Source: Enterobacter sp. Bisph1 (GTDB taxonomy: Bacteria; Pseudomonadota; Gammaproteobacteria; Enterobacterales; Enterobacteriaceae). Taken from it: a DNA stretch of 64,000 bases. Shown here in pieces: positions 40,476 to 52,421 of this stretch. The notes under the pieces were generated by a model, which was not told where the DNA came from, did no database searches, and was given only the letters and a program-made list of their open reading frames with translations. The position numbers and the translations under genes were made by a program. The stretch spans positions 110,540 to 174,539 of the forward strand of contig NZ_JXAG01000031.1 in the NCBI RefSeq assembly GCF_000814905.1, given 5' to 3'. Positions within the stretch are counted from its first letter, which is position 1, and each line of letters starts with the position of its first letter.

Positions 40476-41206
40476 TATGCACGCGCTTCCAGCATCAGAC
40501 GTTTCATCTCTGCCACCGCCTCTTGCAGACCGCTCATCACCGCGCGGCCAATAATGGCGTGGCCGATATTCAACTCATGCATTTCCGGCAGCGCAGCAAT
40601 GGCTTTGACGTTGTGATAAGTCAGGCCATGCCCGGCATTGACCTTCAGACCCAGGCTAGCTGCATACGTTGCGGCGCTGGCAATGCGCGCCAGCTCTTTG
40701 GCCTGCTCAGCGTCGTTTTCGGCATCGGCGTAACAGCCGGTATGGATTTCGATATAGGGTGCGCCAACCTCGGCGGCGGCTTTGATCTGCTCAACGTCTG
40801 CATCGATAAACAGCGAGACCAGAATCCCCGACTGGACGAGGCGCTGGCAGGCATTACGCATTTTCTCACGCTGTCCGGCGACATCCAGCCCGCCTTCAGT
40901 AGTCACTTCCTGACGTTTTTCCGGCACCAGGCAGCAGAAATGGGGCTGAGTTTCGCAGGCAATGGCCAGCATCTCTTCGGTGACCGCCATTTCGAGGTTC
41001 ATGCGCGTATGCAGAGTCTGGCGCAAAATGCGCACATCGCGATCGGTAATATGGCGGCGGTCTTCACGCAAATGCACCGTGATCCCATCGGCACCCGCCT
41101 GTTCAGCGATAAAGGCCGCCTGCACCGGATCCGGATACGCCGTACCGCGCGCGTTACGCAAAGTGGCAATATGATCGATGTTGACGCCCAACAGTAATTC
41201 AGCCAT
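40475..41206 (-). CDS. pdxJ: Pyridoxine 5'-phosphate synthase PdxJ
   Basis: 243 residues from ATG 41206 ([20 protein letters not shown]), same length as E. coli. TIM-barrel enzyme that condenses 1-deoxyxylulose-5-phosphate with 3-amino-2-oxopropyl phosphate to give pyridoxine phosphate. Conserved segments include [10 protein letters not shown] and [11 protein letters not shown]. Coupled to acpS. Confidence 0.97.
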
Positions 41207-41268
41207 GACAATCCTCAATGTTCTCAAAGGTTGTGGCGCGACCCTCGCCGCGCCCGCCCGGTTAATTT

Positions 41269-41976
41269 TTACCTTTTCGGCATAAACTGCCGAAACAGCT
41301 CCCTGCTTTTAAGCGGTTTGCCGCCAAGATACGGCTTTAACGCGATGCGGGTAAAGCGTTTTGCGGCGCGTAACGTGTCGATGTCGGGAAATTCCCGCTC
41401 CGCCAGGGCGCGTAAATGCCGCCCGGTAAAGCTGCTGTTGTCCAGCACTACGCTGGCGATAAAGCCCTTCTCTTCCCGGTAACGATAGGTCATTACATCA
41501 TCGACCGGCTCGCCGCTGCCCGCACAGTGAAGGAAATCGACGCCATAGCCCAGGTGCCCCAGCAGCGCCAGCTCAAAGCGACGCAGCACCGCTTCCGGCG
41601 AGCCGGTTACGCCTGCCAGCGCCTGAATACAGTGCAGATAATCGAAAAACAGATCGGAGAAGCGCGTTTCATGTTCGAGGACGCGGGAGATAAGTTCGTT
41701 AACGTAGAGACCGCTGTATAGCGTGATGCCGCTCAACGGTAGCGCAAGGGAGACGGCTTCTGCGCTGCGCAGCGTTTTGACTTCGCCACGCCCGCTAAAG
41801 CGAACCAGCAAGGGGGTAAAAGGCTGCAATGCGCCTTTTAGATTAGAACGTTTGGAACGCGCGCCTTTAGCCACAAGGCGCACGCGGCCTGACTCTTCCG
41901 TGAAAACATCCAGCATCAGGCTGGTTTCGCTCCACGGGCGACTATGCAGAACAAAGGCGCGCTGCCAGCCTTCCAT
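41269..41976 (-). CDS. recO: DNA repair protein RecO
   Basis: 235 residues from ATG 41976 ([15 protein letters not shown]). An N-terminal OB fold is followed by a helical C-terminal domain. RecO with RecR loads RecA on SSB-coated DNA. The protein ends at FMPKR, a few residues shorter than the E. coli protein, which continues beyond this point. It lies 122 bases after era, a larger gap than in E. coli; an in-frame upstream start at 42015 exists but does not match the family N-terminus. Confidence 0.95.
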   Translation of the reverse strand: MEGWQRAFVLHSRPWSETSLMLDVFTEESGRVRLVAKGARSKRSNLKGALQPFTPLLVRFSGRGEVKTLRSAEAVSLALPLSGITLYSGLYVNELISRVLEHETRFSDLFFDYLHCIQALAGVTGSPEAVLRRFELALLGHLGYGVDFLHCAGSGEPVDDVMTYRYREEKGFIASVVLDNSSFTGRHLRALAEREFPDIDTLRAAKRFTRIALKPYLGGKPLKSRELFRQFMPKR

Positions 41977-42098
41977 ATTATTCTCGTCGTTCAGATTGCA
42001 GGAGCCTGCGCACAAGGCGCGCGCAGATAAACGTCAGCGCCAAAAATTTCATCTTCTTGCCGCCCGCCTGCAACCCACAAACTATCGAGAGCAGGCGC

Positions 42099-43786
<1,688 letters not shown>

Positions 43787-43803
43787 CTAAACTTAGGGGG
43801 AAT

Positions 43804-43832
43804 ATTCTATACGCAACGACCGGGGTTGTCGT
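43804..43832 (-). promoter_or_regulatory. Promoter of the rnc-era-recO operon
   Basis: On the minus strand ACGACA, 17 bases, TAGAAT. It lies about 120 bases before rnc and just upstream of the leader stem. Confidence 0.55.
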
Positions 43833-43897
43833 TAGCCTGGTGGGAATAATCTTGCAAATAATTCGGGGCGCAAGCGCAATGCGTGCGCCCCGGTGAA

Positions 43898-44872
43898 TTA
43901 ATGAATGCCGCCGATACGACTTAAGCGGACGCCTGTTGGCCATTCACCTTCTTGTTTTTCGAAACTCATCCAGATTGCCGTGGCGCGGCCGACCAGATTC
44001 GCTTCCGGCACAAAGCCCCAGTAGCGGCTGTCTGCGCTGTTATCACGGTTGTCGCCCATCATAAAGTAATGACCCGGCGGCACAATCCAGCTGGCCAGCG
44101 GCTGGTTGGGCTGGCGATAGTAGATGCCGACCTGATCCTGCGCGATAGGCACCGTCAGAATGCGGTGCGTGACCTCGCCCAGCGTCTCTTTACGTTCAGC
44201 TAAGCGTACGCCATCGGACAGCCTCTGGCCTTTGGGTAACGAGAAGAAGCCGCTGCTGGCTTCGCCGCCGGAACGACGACCGAAGGTCTGCACAAAATCG
44301 CTCTCTTCCACGTTGCTGTAGGTCACCGGCAACGCGCTGCCGCACGCCTGCCCGGAGCTGCAGTTCGGCTGCACGGTAACTTGTTTAGCCACCGGATCGT
44401 AGGAGACTCTATCGCCCGGCAGGCCGACAACACGCTTGATATAATCCAGACGCGGATCGTCAGGGTATTTAAATACCGCAATATCACCGCGTTTCGGATG
44501 CCCGGTTTCGATCAGCGTTTTCTGATAAATCGGATCTTTAATGCCGTAGGCAAACTTCTCCACCACAATAAAGTCGCCGATCAGCAAGGTTGGCATCATC
44601 GAACCCGACGGGATCTGGAACGGTTCGTAGATAAACGAACGCACCACCAGCACAATCGCCAGCACCGGGAAAACGGAGGCACCGGTCTCCAGCCAGCCTG
44701 GCTTCGGACCGATCTTTTTCAACGTTTTCTCATCGAGCGCATCGCCTGTCGCAACCTGCGCAGCGGCCTGACGTTCCCGGCGTTTTGGTGCAAAAATAAA
44801 CTTATCCATGCACCATAAAACACCCGTCACCAGCGTCGCGATCACCAGGATCAGGGCAAACATGTTCGCCAT
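43898..44872 (-). CDS. lepB: Signal peptidase I LepB
   Basis: 324 residues. Two N-terminal membrane helices (about 4-22 and 62-77) are followed by the periplasmic catalytic domain: Ser91 in PSGSMMPTL and Lys146 in DYIKRVVGLPGD, both at E. coli positions, plus GDNRDNSADSRYWG. It removes signal peptides from exported proteins. It follows lepA by 15 bases in one operon. Confidence 0.98.
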   Translation of the reverse strand: MANMFALILVIATLVTGVLWCMDKFIFAPKRRERQAAAQVATGDALDEKTLKKIGPKPGWLETGASVFPVLAIVLVVRSFIYEPFQIPSGSMMPTLLIGDFIVVEKFAYGIKDPIYQKTLIETGHPKRGDIAVFKYPDDPRLDYIKRVVGLPGDRVSYDPVAKQVTVQPNCSSGQACGSALPVTYSNVEESDFVQTFGRRSGGEASSGFFSLPKGQRLSDGVRLAERKETLGEVTHRILTVPIAQDQVGIYYRQPNQPLASWIVPPGHYFMMGDNRDNSADSRYWGFVPEANLVGRATAIWMSFEKQEGEWPTGVRLSRIGGIH

Positions 44873-44887
44873 GCCAACTCCTTAAGA

Positions 44888-46687
44888 TTATTTACTGTCT
44901 TTGCCTACATGCAGAATGGCCAGGAACGCTTCCTGCGGCAGCTCGACGTTACCGACCTGCTTCATGCGTTTCTTACCCTCTTTCTGTTTCTGCAGCAGCT
45001 TTTTCTTACGGCTTACGTCACCGCCGTAGCATTTCGCCAGAACGTTTTTACGCAGCTGTTTGACCGTTGAGCGGGCAATGATGTGGTTGCCAATCGCCGC
45101 CTGGATCGCGATATCAAACTGCTGACGCGGGATCAGATCTTTCATCTTCTCCACCAGTTCGCGGCCACGGTAAGGCGCATTCTCGTTATGGGTGATCAGC
45201 GCCAGCGCATCGACTCGCTCGCCGTTGATCAGCACATCAACGCGCACCATGTTAGAAGCCTGGAAACGTTTGAAGTTGTAATCCAGCGAAGCATAGCCGC
45301 GCGAGGTTGACTTCAGACGATCGAAGAAGTCCAGAACCACTTCCGCCATCGGAATTTCGTAAGTCAGCGCAACCTGATTGCCGTGGTAAACCATATTGGT
45401 TTGCACACCGCGTTTTTCCACACACAGCGTAATAACGTTGCCCAGATACTCCTGCGGCAGCAGCATATGACATTCGGCAATAGGTTCGCGCAGCTCTTCA
45501 ATATTGTTCAGCGGCGGCAGCTTCGACGGGCTGTCGACGTAGATAATTTCTTTGTTAGTGGTCTGCACTTCGTATACAACCGTCGGTGCGGTAGTGATCA
45601 GATCCAGATCGTATTCACGCTCAAGACGTTCCTGAATGATCTCCATGTGCAGCAGACCGAGGAAGCCACAGCGGAAACCGAAGCCCAGCGCGGTAGAACT
45701 TTCCGGCTCATAGAACAGCGAGGCATCATTAAGGCTCAGTTTGCCCAGCGCATCGCGGAAGTTTTCATAATCGTCAGAGCTGACGGGGAACAGACCGGCG
45801 TAAACCTGCGGTTTCACCTTCTTAAAGCCCGGCAACGCTTTATCCGCCGGATTACGGGCAGACGTCAGGGTATCACCCACCGGCGCGCCAAGGATGTCTT
45901 TAATTGCACAAACCAGCCAGCCCACTTCGCCACACTTGAGCTCGGTGCGATCAACCTGTTTTGGCGTGAAGATCCCCAGACGGTCAGCGTTATAAACCTG
46001 CCCGGTGCTCATCACCTTAATTTTGTCGCCTTTGCGCATGGTGCCGTTTTTAATACGCACCAGAGAAACCACGCCCAGGTAGTTATCGAACCAGGAGTCG
46101 ATGATCAGCGCCTGCAGCGGCCCGTCCGCATCGCCTACCGGCGGCGGAATATCGCGGACCAGGCGTTCCAGCACATCGGGTACGCCAACGCCGGTTTTCG
46201 CCGAGCAACGCACGGCATCGGTGGCGTCGATACCAACGATATCTTCAATCTCTTCTGCAACACGCTCAGGGTCGGCGGCAGGCAGATCGATTTTATTCAG
46301 TACCGGCACCACTTCGAGATCCATTTCGATGGCCGTATAGCAGTTTGCCAGCGTCTGCGCTTCCACGCCCTGCCCTGCATCGACCACCAGCAGCGCGCCT
46401 TCACAGGCGGCGAGCGAACGGGAAACCTCGTAGGAGAAGTCAACGTGACCGGGGGTATCGATAAAGTTCAGTCGGTAAGTTTCACCATCGTTGGCTTTAT
46501 AATCCAGCGTAACGCTTTGTGCCTTAATGGTAATGCCGCGTTCACGTTCAAGATCCATGGAATCAAGAACCTGAGCTTCCATTTCGCGATCGGAAAGACC
46601 CCCGCAAATCTGGATGATACGGTCAGACAGCGTCGACTTACCGTGGTCGATGTGAGCGATGATCGAAAAGTTACGAATATTCTTCAT
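44888..46687 (-). CDS. lepA: Elongation factor 4 (LepA/EF4), ribosomal GTPase
   Basis: 599 residues. The G domain begins with [14 protein letters not shown] and has DTPGHVDF and NKIDLP. EF-G-like domains II, III and V follow, and the LepA-specific C-terminal domain ends with [15 protein letters not shown]. It acts on the ribosome and influences initiation and 30S biogenesis. First gene of lepA-lepB, 156 bases after rseC. Confidence 0.98.
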   Translation of the reverse strand: MKNIRNFSIIAHIDHGKSTLSDRIIQICGGLSDREMEAQVLDSMDLERERGITIKAQSVTLDYKANDGETYRLNFIDTPGHVDFSYEVSRSLAACEGALLVVDAGQGVEAQTLANCYTAIEMDLEVVPVLNKIDLPAADPERVAEEIEDIVGIDATDAVRCSAKTGVGVPDVLERLVRDIPPPVGDADGPLQALIIDSWFDNYLGVVSLVRIKNGTMRKGDKIKVMSTGQVYNADRLGIFTPKQVDRTELKCGEVGWLVCAIKDILGAPVGDTLTSARNPADKALPGFKKVKPQVYAGLFPVSSDDYENFRDALGKLSLNDASLFYEPESSTALGFGFRCGFLGLLHMEIIQERLEREYDLDLITTAPTVVYEVQTTNKEIIYVDSPSKLPPLNNIEELREPIAECHMLLPQEYLGNVITLCVEKRGVQTNMVYHGNQVALTYEIPMAEVVLDFFDRLKSTSRGYASLDYNFKRFQASNMVRVDVLINGERVDALALITHNENAPYRGRELVEKMKDLIPRQQFDIAIQAAIGNHIIARSTVKQLRKNVLAKCYGGDVSRKKKLLQKQKEGKKRMKQVGNVELPQEAFLAILHVGKDSK

Positions 46688-46843
46688 AGAGTGAGTTTTT
46701 ATGCCTTACGAGTAACTAAGAGGCCTGTTCGCGCCTGACGTCGATGTACTGAAACGCCGCATTCTACACTACAACAACAATGCGGGGAAATGGTGATACC
46801 AGGCAGAAAAACCGCGCGGTTATCGTAAGACTTAACGAGGATA

Positions 46844-47323
46844 TTACGGTCGGCTTTCAGCAGATGCGCTGTCGACACGGATAAGATCCGGCGGCAGGCC
46901 GACGCTAAGGATAACCGGCTGCCATTCGCTGCGGGTGGCAAGCTTGGGCGATAAACCGCGCGCAAGTAAGAAACCGCCGACGCCGCCAAGCACCGCGCCG
47001 CAAAACGCCGCGAGATCCTCGCCAAACAGCGTCTGGAAAATAGCGCCCATCGCAAACAGCCCGACCAGCGGCGACATATAAACCAGCACCGCTGAACCCA
47101 ACAGGCTGCTCTCGGCGATACCCAATTCCACTTTCTGCCCGACAACTAACGGCTCGGCGCAGGGTACTGCAATGGTATGGGTGGTTTGCGGGCCGAGTTT
47201 ATTCAGCACCCGACTGCCGCAGCCTGCGCGCGAAGCGCAACTGCTGCAGGAGGCTTTGACATCACACTCAACCAGCGCGCTGCCATTTTGCCATGAGACG
47301 ACGGTCGCCCACTCTTTAATCAT
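46844..47323 (-). CDS. rseC: RseC, SoxR-reducing/sigmaE-related membrane protein
   Basis: 159 residues. An N-terminal cytoplasmic Cys-rich segment (CDVKASCSSCASRAGC) is followed by two adjacent membrane helices (about 75-95 and 105-125). It is the last gene of rpoE-rseABC. It contributes to reduction of SoxR together with the Rsx complex and mildly supports sigmaE activity. It overlaps rseB by 4 bases. Confidence 0.95.
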   Translation of the reverse strand: MIKEWATVVSWQNGSALVECDVKASCSSCASRAGCGSRVLNKLGPQTTHTIAVPCAEPLVVGQKVELGIAESSLLGSAVLVYMSPLVGLFAMGAIFQTLFGEDLAAFCGAVLGGVGGFLLARGLSPKLATRSEWQPVILSVGLPPDLIRVDSASAESRP

Positions 47324-48273
47324 TGCGCGGCCCTAAATTTGAGGCTGTCCGCAATACGTTTTGCGGTTTGCGGTGGCAGTTCGCCGACAATGGTAATTTC
47401 GGCATTTTCACGCACCGATGTACTCACGGTACGGCGACCGGTGCGCAGCATTTGATCGCTACTGTTTTGATTGGCGCGATTGACGTTCACGGAAAAGCTG
47501 AACAAGCCGTCGGAATAGAGGCGGGATTCAACGGGAACATCCATCGTCGGCAACTGGCGGCGGCTGCTTGAGACTTCACTAAACCCCTGCGGCAGCCAGG
47601 TGGGTTCCCAGTTAAAGACAACTTGATCCCCCGAAGGCAGGGAAAGCAGCGGCGGCAGAGTCGCTTTCGCCAGCGTTTGCATGCTGCTGGTCACCTGGTC
47701 GTTCACGGTGAAAGCGATGACGCGGAACTGCTCAAGGGTTTCGCCATCACGATCGAGCAAATCAACGCGCATCGGCAGACGCGTCTCCTCATCCATCCAC
47801 ACGATGTAACTATAGCGGGTGCCGTCACGGGCCACGACGCGAATTACTTCGCAAAGCCGGTCGGCAATACGCGTGCGTCCTACGGAGATAAAATCGTAGT
47901 AAGGAGAAAGACGTTTAAAGTCGGTATAAACCAGCGAAGGCAGTGAATCGACAATAAAATTGCCGTTCAGCGTGAAAGGTTCAAGCCCCGGTTCGAAATA
48001 GCTGATCTCATTACCACGCTGCACAACTTCGCGGCGCGGCCCGTCCATTTGCAACAGCTGCGCGAGAGGCCGATCGTTAAGACGGACATGCCGGTAGCGT
48101 AACGATTCAACACCCTGCTTGTTGATGCTGACGAAAGAGAGTTCGTAGTTGAGCGACTGGCTTGCCACGTTCATTTGCTGCAACAACGCCCCGGAGGATG
48201 TATCAGCCGAGGCGTTTGCAGATAACAACAGGCCAGCAGCCACAAAAGACATGGCACACCAAAGTTGCTTCAT
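47320..48273 (-). CDS. rseB: RseB, periplasmic regulator of sigmaE
   Basis: 317 residues with a signal peptide (about 1-23, ending SANASA). The N-terminal domain resembles LolA/LppX and binds lipopolysaccharide or lipoprotein signals; the C-terminal domain binds RseA. It shields RseA from DegS. Its start overlaps the rseA stop by 1 base and its stop overlaps rseC by 4. Confidence 0.97.
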   Translation of the reverse strand: MKQLWCAMSFVAAGLLLSANASADTSSGALLQQMNVASQSLNYELSFVSINKQGVESLRYRHVRLNDRPLAQLLQMDGPRREVVQRGNEISYFEPGLEPFTLNGNFIVDSLPSLVYTDFKRLSPYYDFISVGRTRIADRLCEVIRVVARDGTRYSYIVWMDEETRLPMRVDLLDRDGETLEQFRVIAFTVNDQVTSSMQTLAKATLPPLLSLPSGDQVVFNWEPTWLPQGFSEVSSSRRQLPTMDVPVESRLYSDGLFSFSVNVNRANQNSSDQMLRTGRRTVSTSVRENAEITIVGELPPQTAKRIADSLKFRAAQ

Positions 48274-48920
48274 TACTGCGATTGCGTTCCTAAAGTTTGA
48301 TTTCCTGGCACTTGTACAGCAGCCTGCTGGGTTTGCGCCTGCTCAAACTGAAGCTGCTCGGAGTGCAAACGGCGTTGCAGTTCGTAATCCTGCAGCATGG
48401 CATTAATGCGGCGGCGCTGTTCCTGCACCTGCTGCTGCTGACCGGCATTCGCCGTGGTATCAGCCGGAACACCTAAACTGACCGGGCTGGCTTTGCCCAT
48501 CATCGGCAGCGTGTTAAATACCGGCGCTTCGGGTTGTTGGGTTGCTTCAGTCTGACCATTATAGTGCTGAACTCCGACAATAACGGCAAGGGATACGCAG
48601 GCGGCAACGCCCATTTGAGTCAGTTGGCTGGCCCACGGACGAACCTTGTGCCAGAACGGCATTTTCTTCCACTGATGCGGGGCGGGCTGCGCTTCCGGGA
48701 TTAACGGCGCCGGTGCTTGAGCATCATTTTCGATAGCGGCCATAACGCGGGCGGAGATATCGAAATGGAGGAGTTCGGCCGTATCACCACGCATGGAATC
48801 GCGGATGAGGTGATAGCTCTCCCAGGTTTTCTGCATTTCTGGATCCTGAGACAGCTCAACGAGCAGCTCGCTATCCAGCGTTTCACCATCCATTAAGGCG
48901 GAAAGTTGTTCTTTCTGCAT
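48273..48920 (-). CDS. rseA: Anti-sigmaE factor RseA
   Basis: 215 residues. An N-terminal cytoplasmic anti-sigma domain (1-90, MQKEQLSALMDGETLDSELL) is followed by one membrane helix (about 102-118) and a periplasmic Gln-rich tail that binds RseB. It is cleaved stepwise by DegS and RseP under envelope stress. 30 bases after rpoE. Confidence 0.97.
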   Translation of the reverse strand: MQKEQLSALMDGETLDSELLVELSQDPEMQKTWESYHLIRDSMRGDTAELLHFDISARVMAAIENDAQAPAPLIPEAQPAPHQWKKMPFWHKVRPWASQLTQMGVAACVSLAVIVGVQHYNGQTEATQQPEAPVFNTLPMMGKASPVSLGVPADTTANAGQQQQVQEQRRRINAMLQDYELQRRLHSEQLQFEQAQTQQAAVQVPGNQTLGTQSQ

Positions 48921-48950
48921 GCCTAATACCTTTTCAGTATCCCGCTATAT

Positions 48951-49526
48951 TCAGCGCGTGATAAGCGGTTGAACTTTATTATCAATAGCTTCCCGCGCAC
49001 GGAAGATACGCGAACGCACGGTACCTACCGGACAATCCATGATGGCCGCAATCTCTTCATAACTCAGGCCATCCAGCTCCCGCAACGTTATAGCCATGCG
49101 TAAATCTTCCGGGAGCGACTCAATGGTGCGGAAAACGATTTGTCGCAGTTCTTCTGACAACATTAAGTTCTCAGGGTTCGAAATTTCTTTCAGTGCACCG
49201 CCACTTTCCAAGTTTTCTGCTTCAATCGCGTCAACATCACTGGCTGGCGGCCTGCGCCCTTGAGCGACCAGATAATTTTTCGCTGTATTAACCGCAATTC
49301 GGTATAGCCAGGTATAAAAAGCACTATCCCCCCTGAATGAATCAAGCGCGCGATAAGCTTTTATAAATGACTCTTGTACGACATCAGGCACGTCGCCCGA
49401 AGGGACATACCGGGAAACCAGACTCGCCACTTTGTGCTGGTAGCGTACCACCAGCAAGTTAAAGGCTTTCTGATCTCCTTTCTGGACCCGTTCGACAAGG
49501 ACCTGATCCGTTAACTGCTCGCTCAT
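48951..49526 (-). CDS. rpoE: RNA polymerase sigmaE factor RpoE
   Basis: 191 residues from ATG 49526 (MSEQLTDQVLVERVQKGD), ECF family. Region 2 (about 10-95, ESFIKAYRALDSFRGDSAFYTWLYRI) and region 4 (about 130-185, SYEEIAAIMDCPVGTVRSRIF) are intact. It directs the envelope stress response. A sigmaE-type promoter at 49611-49638 indicates autoregulation. The frame is open upstream to GTG 49559, but the ATG matches E. coli. Confidence 0.98.
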   Translation of the reverse strand: MSEQLTDQVLVERVQKGDQKAFNLLVVRYQHKVASLVSRYVPSGDVPDVVQESFIKAYRALDSFRGDSAFYTWLYRIAVNTAKNYLVAQGRRPPASDVDAIEAENLESGGALKEISNPENLMLSEELRQIVFRTIESLPEDLRMAITLRELDGLSYEEIAAIMDCPVGTVRSRIFRAREAIDNKVQPLITR

Positions 49527-49610
49527 CCGAGGTAAAGTCTCCCCAAAACCAATTTCCACGCGTATCCAGAAACGCCACTCCCAAACTGCACTATATGAGC
49601 AAGCAGCGAG

Positions 49611-49638
49611 TTAGAGGGCCGGTCCGGAATAAAGTTCC
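49611..49638 (-). promoter_or_regulatory. SigmaE-dependent promoter of rpoE-rseABC
   Basis: On the minus strand GGAACTT, 16 bases, TCTAA, matching the sigmaE consensus GGAACTT-N15/16-TCTAA. It lies about 80-110 bases before rpoE and gives autoregulation as in E. coli. Confidence 0.85.
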
Positions 49639-49926
49639 GTTACGCCTTTGTTTTTGTGCATCGTTGTCAGACTTTTCATTCTCACTCATTATAAGTCCGC
49701 AAACTTTGACCAATGTGTTTTCTTAAGAAAAGCGCTCAAGATCGCCAGAGAGTAACGCAATACCGCTTTTTTTTCACCTCTAATACATCTTCCCTAACAA
49801 ACTGCTTCGCAAACCCTTTTTTCCTGCGTGCCCTACCCTTATCCGCTTCCCTTGTTTAGTCGTTCATACAAACCACGCAAAAAATAGTGATCCCTGGCGA
49901 AGTGTGGTGCTATGCTGCGCCAACAC

Positions 49927-49944
49927 TGTTTAGTAAATTAAACA
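49927..49944 (+). promoter_or_regulatory. NadR operator of nadB
   Basis: TGTTTAGTAAATTAAACA is an exact TGTTTA-N6-TAAACA NadR box ending five bases before the nadB start codon. Downstream of a TATGCT -10-like sequence at 49911, it would block transcription when NAD is plentiful. Confidence 0.93.
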
Positions 49945-49948
49945 CGCT

Positions 49949-51568
49949 ATGAAAACGACTCCTGAATACTCCTGTGATGTGCTGGTTATTGGCAGCGGCG
50001 CGGCCGGGCTTTCCGTAGCTTTGCGGCTTGCCGCCCTGCATAAAGTCATTGTTTTAAGCAAGGGACCGATTAGCGAAGGATCGACGTTTTATGCCCAGGG
50101 CGGCATTGCTGCGGTATTTGATGAAACCGATAGCATCGAATCTCATGTAGAAGATACGTTGATTGCGGGTGCCGGCATCGTTGAGCGTCACGCAGCGGAG
50201 TTTGTCGCCAGCAACGCGCGCCAGTGTGTGCAGTGGCTTATCGATCAGGGCGTTTCCTTCGATACTGAAGTGGCTACCAACGGCGAAACCAGCTACCACC
50301 TGACGCGTGAAGGCGGGCACAGCCATCGGCGTATTCTGCATAGCGCTGATGCCACCGGCAAAGCGGTAGAAAATACCCTCGTCAGCCAGGCCCTTAGCCA
50401 TCCTAATATTCGCGTCCTTGAGCGCTGTAATGCCGTCGATTTGATTGTTTCCGACAAAATCGGCCTGCCGGGCATGCGCCGCGTTGTAGGCGCCTGGGTG
50501 TGGAATCGTAATAAAGAGCACGTTGAAACCTGCCAGGCGAAAGCCGTGGTGCTGGCGACTGGCGGCGCATCGAAGGTCTATCAGTACACTACCAACCCCG
50601 ATATTGCTTCCGGCGACGGCATTGCGATGGCCTGGCGTGCGGGTTGCCGGGTAGCGAATCTGGAGTTTAACCAATTCCACCCGACCGCTCTGTTCCATCC
50701 GCAGGCGCGTAATTTTCTGCTTACTGAGGCGTTACGTGGCGAAGGCGCGCATTTAAAACGCCCGGACGGCAGCCGTTTTATGCCCGATTTTGACCCGCGA
50801 GGAGAGTTAGCGCCACGGGATGTAGTTGCCCGCGCTATCGATCATGAGATGAAGCGCCTCGGCGTGGAGTGCATGTATCTCGATATTAGCCATAAGCCCG
50901 CGGAATTTATTCGTCACCATTTCCCGATGATTTATGAAAAGCTGCTTGGGCTGGGCATTGATTTAACCAAAGAACCGGTGCCCATTGTACCGGCTGCGCA
51001 TTACACCTGCGGCGGGGTAATGATTGACGAGCGGGGGCAAACGGATGTGAACGGGCTCTACGCCGTCGGGGAAGTGAGCTATAGCGGTTTGCATGGCGCG
51101 AACCGCATGGCCTCAAATTCGCTGCTGGAGTGCCTGGTGTATGGCTGGTCAGCGGCAGAAGATATCGCTCGCCGGATACCGCAGGCAGAAGCGGAGATGA
51201 CGCTGCCTGCGTGGGATGAAAGCCGCGTCGATGATGCCGATGAACGCGTCATTCTTCAGCATAACTGGCATGAATTACGGCTGTTTATGTGGGATTACGT
51301 GGGTATTGTGCGCACCAGCAAACGCCTCGAACGCGCACTGCGCCGTATTACGCTGCTGCAACAGGAAATCGATGAGTATTACGCTCATTTCCGCGTTTCG
51401 AATAACCTGTTGGAGTTGCGCAACCTGGTGCAGGTCGCCGAGCTTATTGTCCGTTGTGCGATGGCGCGTAAAGAGAGTCGCGGGCTGCATTACACCCTTG
51501 ATTACCCCGATTTACTGCCGGAATCCGGCCCGACAGTGCTGGCCCCGCAAACTTACATAAACAGGTAA
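49949..51568 (+). CDS. nadB: L-aspartate oxidase NadB
   Basis: 539 residues. The N-terminal FAD-binding [14 protein letters not shown], the succinate-dehydrogenase-like capping domain with [17 protein letters not shown], and [18 protein letters not shown] are visible. It oxidises L-aspartate to iminoaspartate, the first step of NAD synthesis, using O2 or fumarate. Controlled by the NadR box just before the start. The 3' end overlaps trmN by 16 bases in convergent orientation. Confidence 0.98.
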   Translation: MKTTPEYSCDVLVIGSGAAGLSVALRLAALHKVIVLSKGPISEGSTFYAQGGIAAVFDETDSIESHVEDTLIAGAGIVERHAAEFVASNARQCVQWLIDQGVSFDTEVATNGETSYHLTREGGHSHRRILHSADATGKAVENTLVSQALSHPNIRVLERCNAVDLIVSDKIGLPGMRRVVGAWVWNRNKEHVETCQAKAVVLATGGASKVYQYTTNPDIASGDGIAMAWRAGCRVANLEFNQFHPTALFHPQARNFLLTEALRGEGAHLKRPDGSRFMPDFDPRGELAPRDVVARAIDHEMKRLGVECMYLDISHKPAEFIRHHFPMIYEKLLGLGIDLTKEPVPIVPAAHYTCGGVMIDERGQTDVNGLYAVGEVSYSGLHGANRMASNSLLECLVYGWSAAEDIARRIPQAEAEMTLPAWDESRVDDADERVILQHNWHELRLFMWDYVGIVRTSKRLERALRRITLLQQEIDEYYAHFRVSNNLLELRNLVQVAELIVRCAMARKESRGLHYTLDYPDLLPESGPTVLAPQTYINR

Positions 51569-52290
51569 AACGCCTGGGTCAGCGCGGTATAACTCTCCGA
51601 GTAGCGCTGATCCGGCCCGCGGATCGCCAGCCGATCGGCAAACAGTTCGCCGTCTCGCGGTGAAAACGCCAGCAGGACACGATGCGGCAGGCGGCTCTCC
51701 GTTTCGCTGACATCGGTGCGCAAACGCAGATGCCAGCCAAGCTTTAGCGCCTTAGCGGTAAATACTTCGCAGCCTTCAATCGGCAACACAACGCAGAAAA
51801 AGCCCTCTTCCGTTATCAGCGCGGCGGCAATCTCCAGTAATGCCTGGTGATCAAGGGTGGTGGTATAACGGGCTTTGTCGCGCTCCGGCGTGGCGCATTG
51901 TACCCCTTCGTCAAAATAGGGCGGGTTGCTGACAATCAAATCATAGCGCGCGGTATTTTCCGTACTCCACTGGCGGATATCCGCCTGATGGACCGTAATG
52001 CGTTGGTTCCACGGCGAAGCCTGGACATTTGTCCGCGCCTGTTCAGCCGCCTGCTGATCCAGTTCTACGGCGGTGATGGCGACGTCCTGGGAAGTACGTT
52101 GCGCCAACATTAATGCTAACAGCCCGCTGCCGGTGCCAATATCCAGCACATGTCTTGCTTTGGAAACCGGTGACCAGGCCCCTAACATCACACCATCGGT
52201 GCCGACTTTCATGGCGCAGCGATCGTGTGCAACAAAGAACTCTTTAAAGGTGAAGCCATCACGACGCAATTGCGGCTTGGGCTGGAGCAT
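51553..52290 (-). CDS. trmN: tRNA1(Val) adenine(37)-N6 methyltransferase TrmN6 (YfiC)
   Basis: 245 residues from ATG 52290, chosen because GAGG precedes it and the length equals E. coli YfiC; the frame extends upstream without family similarity. S-adenosylmethionine motif I is [14 protein letters not shown], and the N6-adenine catalytic motif is SNPPYFDEG. It makes m6A37 in tRNA-Val. Convergent with nadB, divergent from srmB. Confidence 0.94.
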   Translation of the reverse strand: MLQPKPQLRRDGFTFKEFFVAHDRCAMKVGTDGVMLGAWSPVSKARHVLDIGTGSGLLALMLAQRTSQDVAITAVELDQQAAEQARTNVQASPWNQRITVHQADIRQWSTENTARYDLIVSNPPYFDEGVQCATPERDKARYTTTLDHQALLEIAAALITEEGFFCVVLPIEGCEVFTAKALKLGWHLRLRTDVSETESRLPHRVLLAFSPRDGELFADRLAIRGPDQRYSESYTALTQAFYLFM

Positions 52291-52421
52291 TTTTTTACAA
52301 CCTCGATTCAGAAACGGGTTTAGCATAGGGGAAAGCGAAGCGCCGGAAAAGCGATAAGCAGACAACAGATGAAGATTGCAGCCGTAACGTCTATAATCAG
52401 CGCCCCACACAGAGGTAGAAC

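Noticed and set aside
45383..46738. 451-codon open frame antisense to lepA
   Set aside because: LepA on the other strand is complete and highly conserved; the antisense product resembles nothing known and has no operon context.
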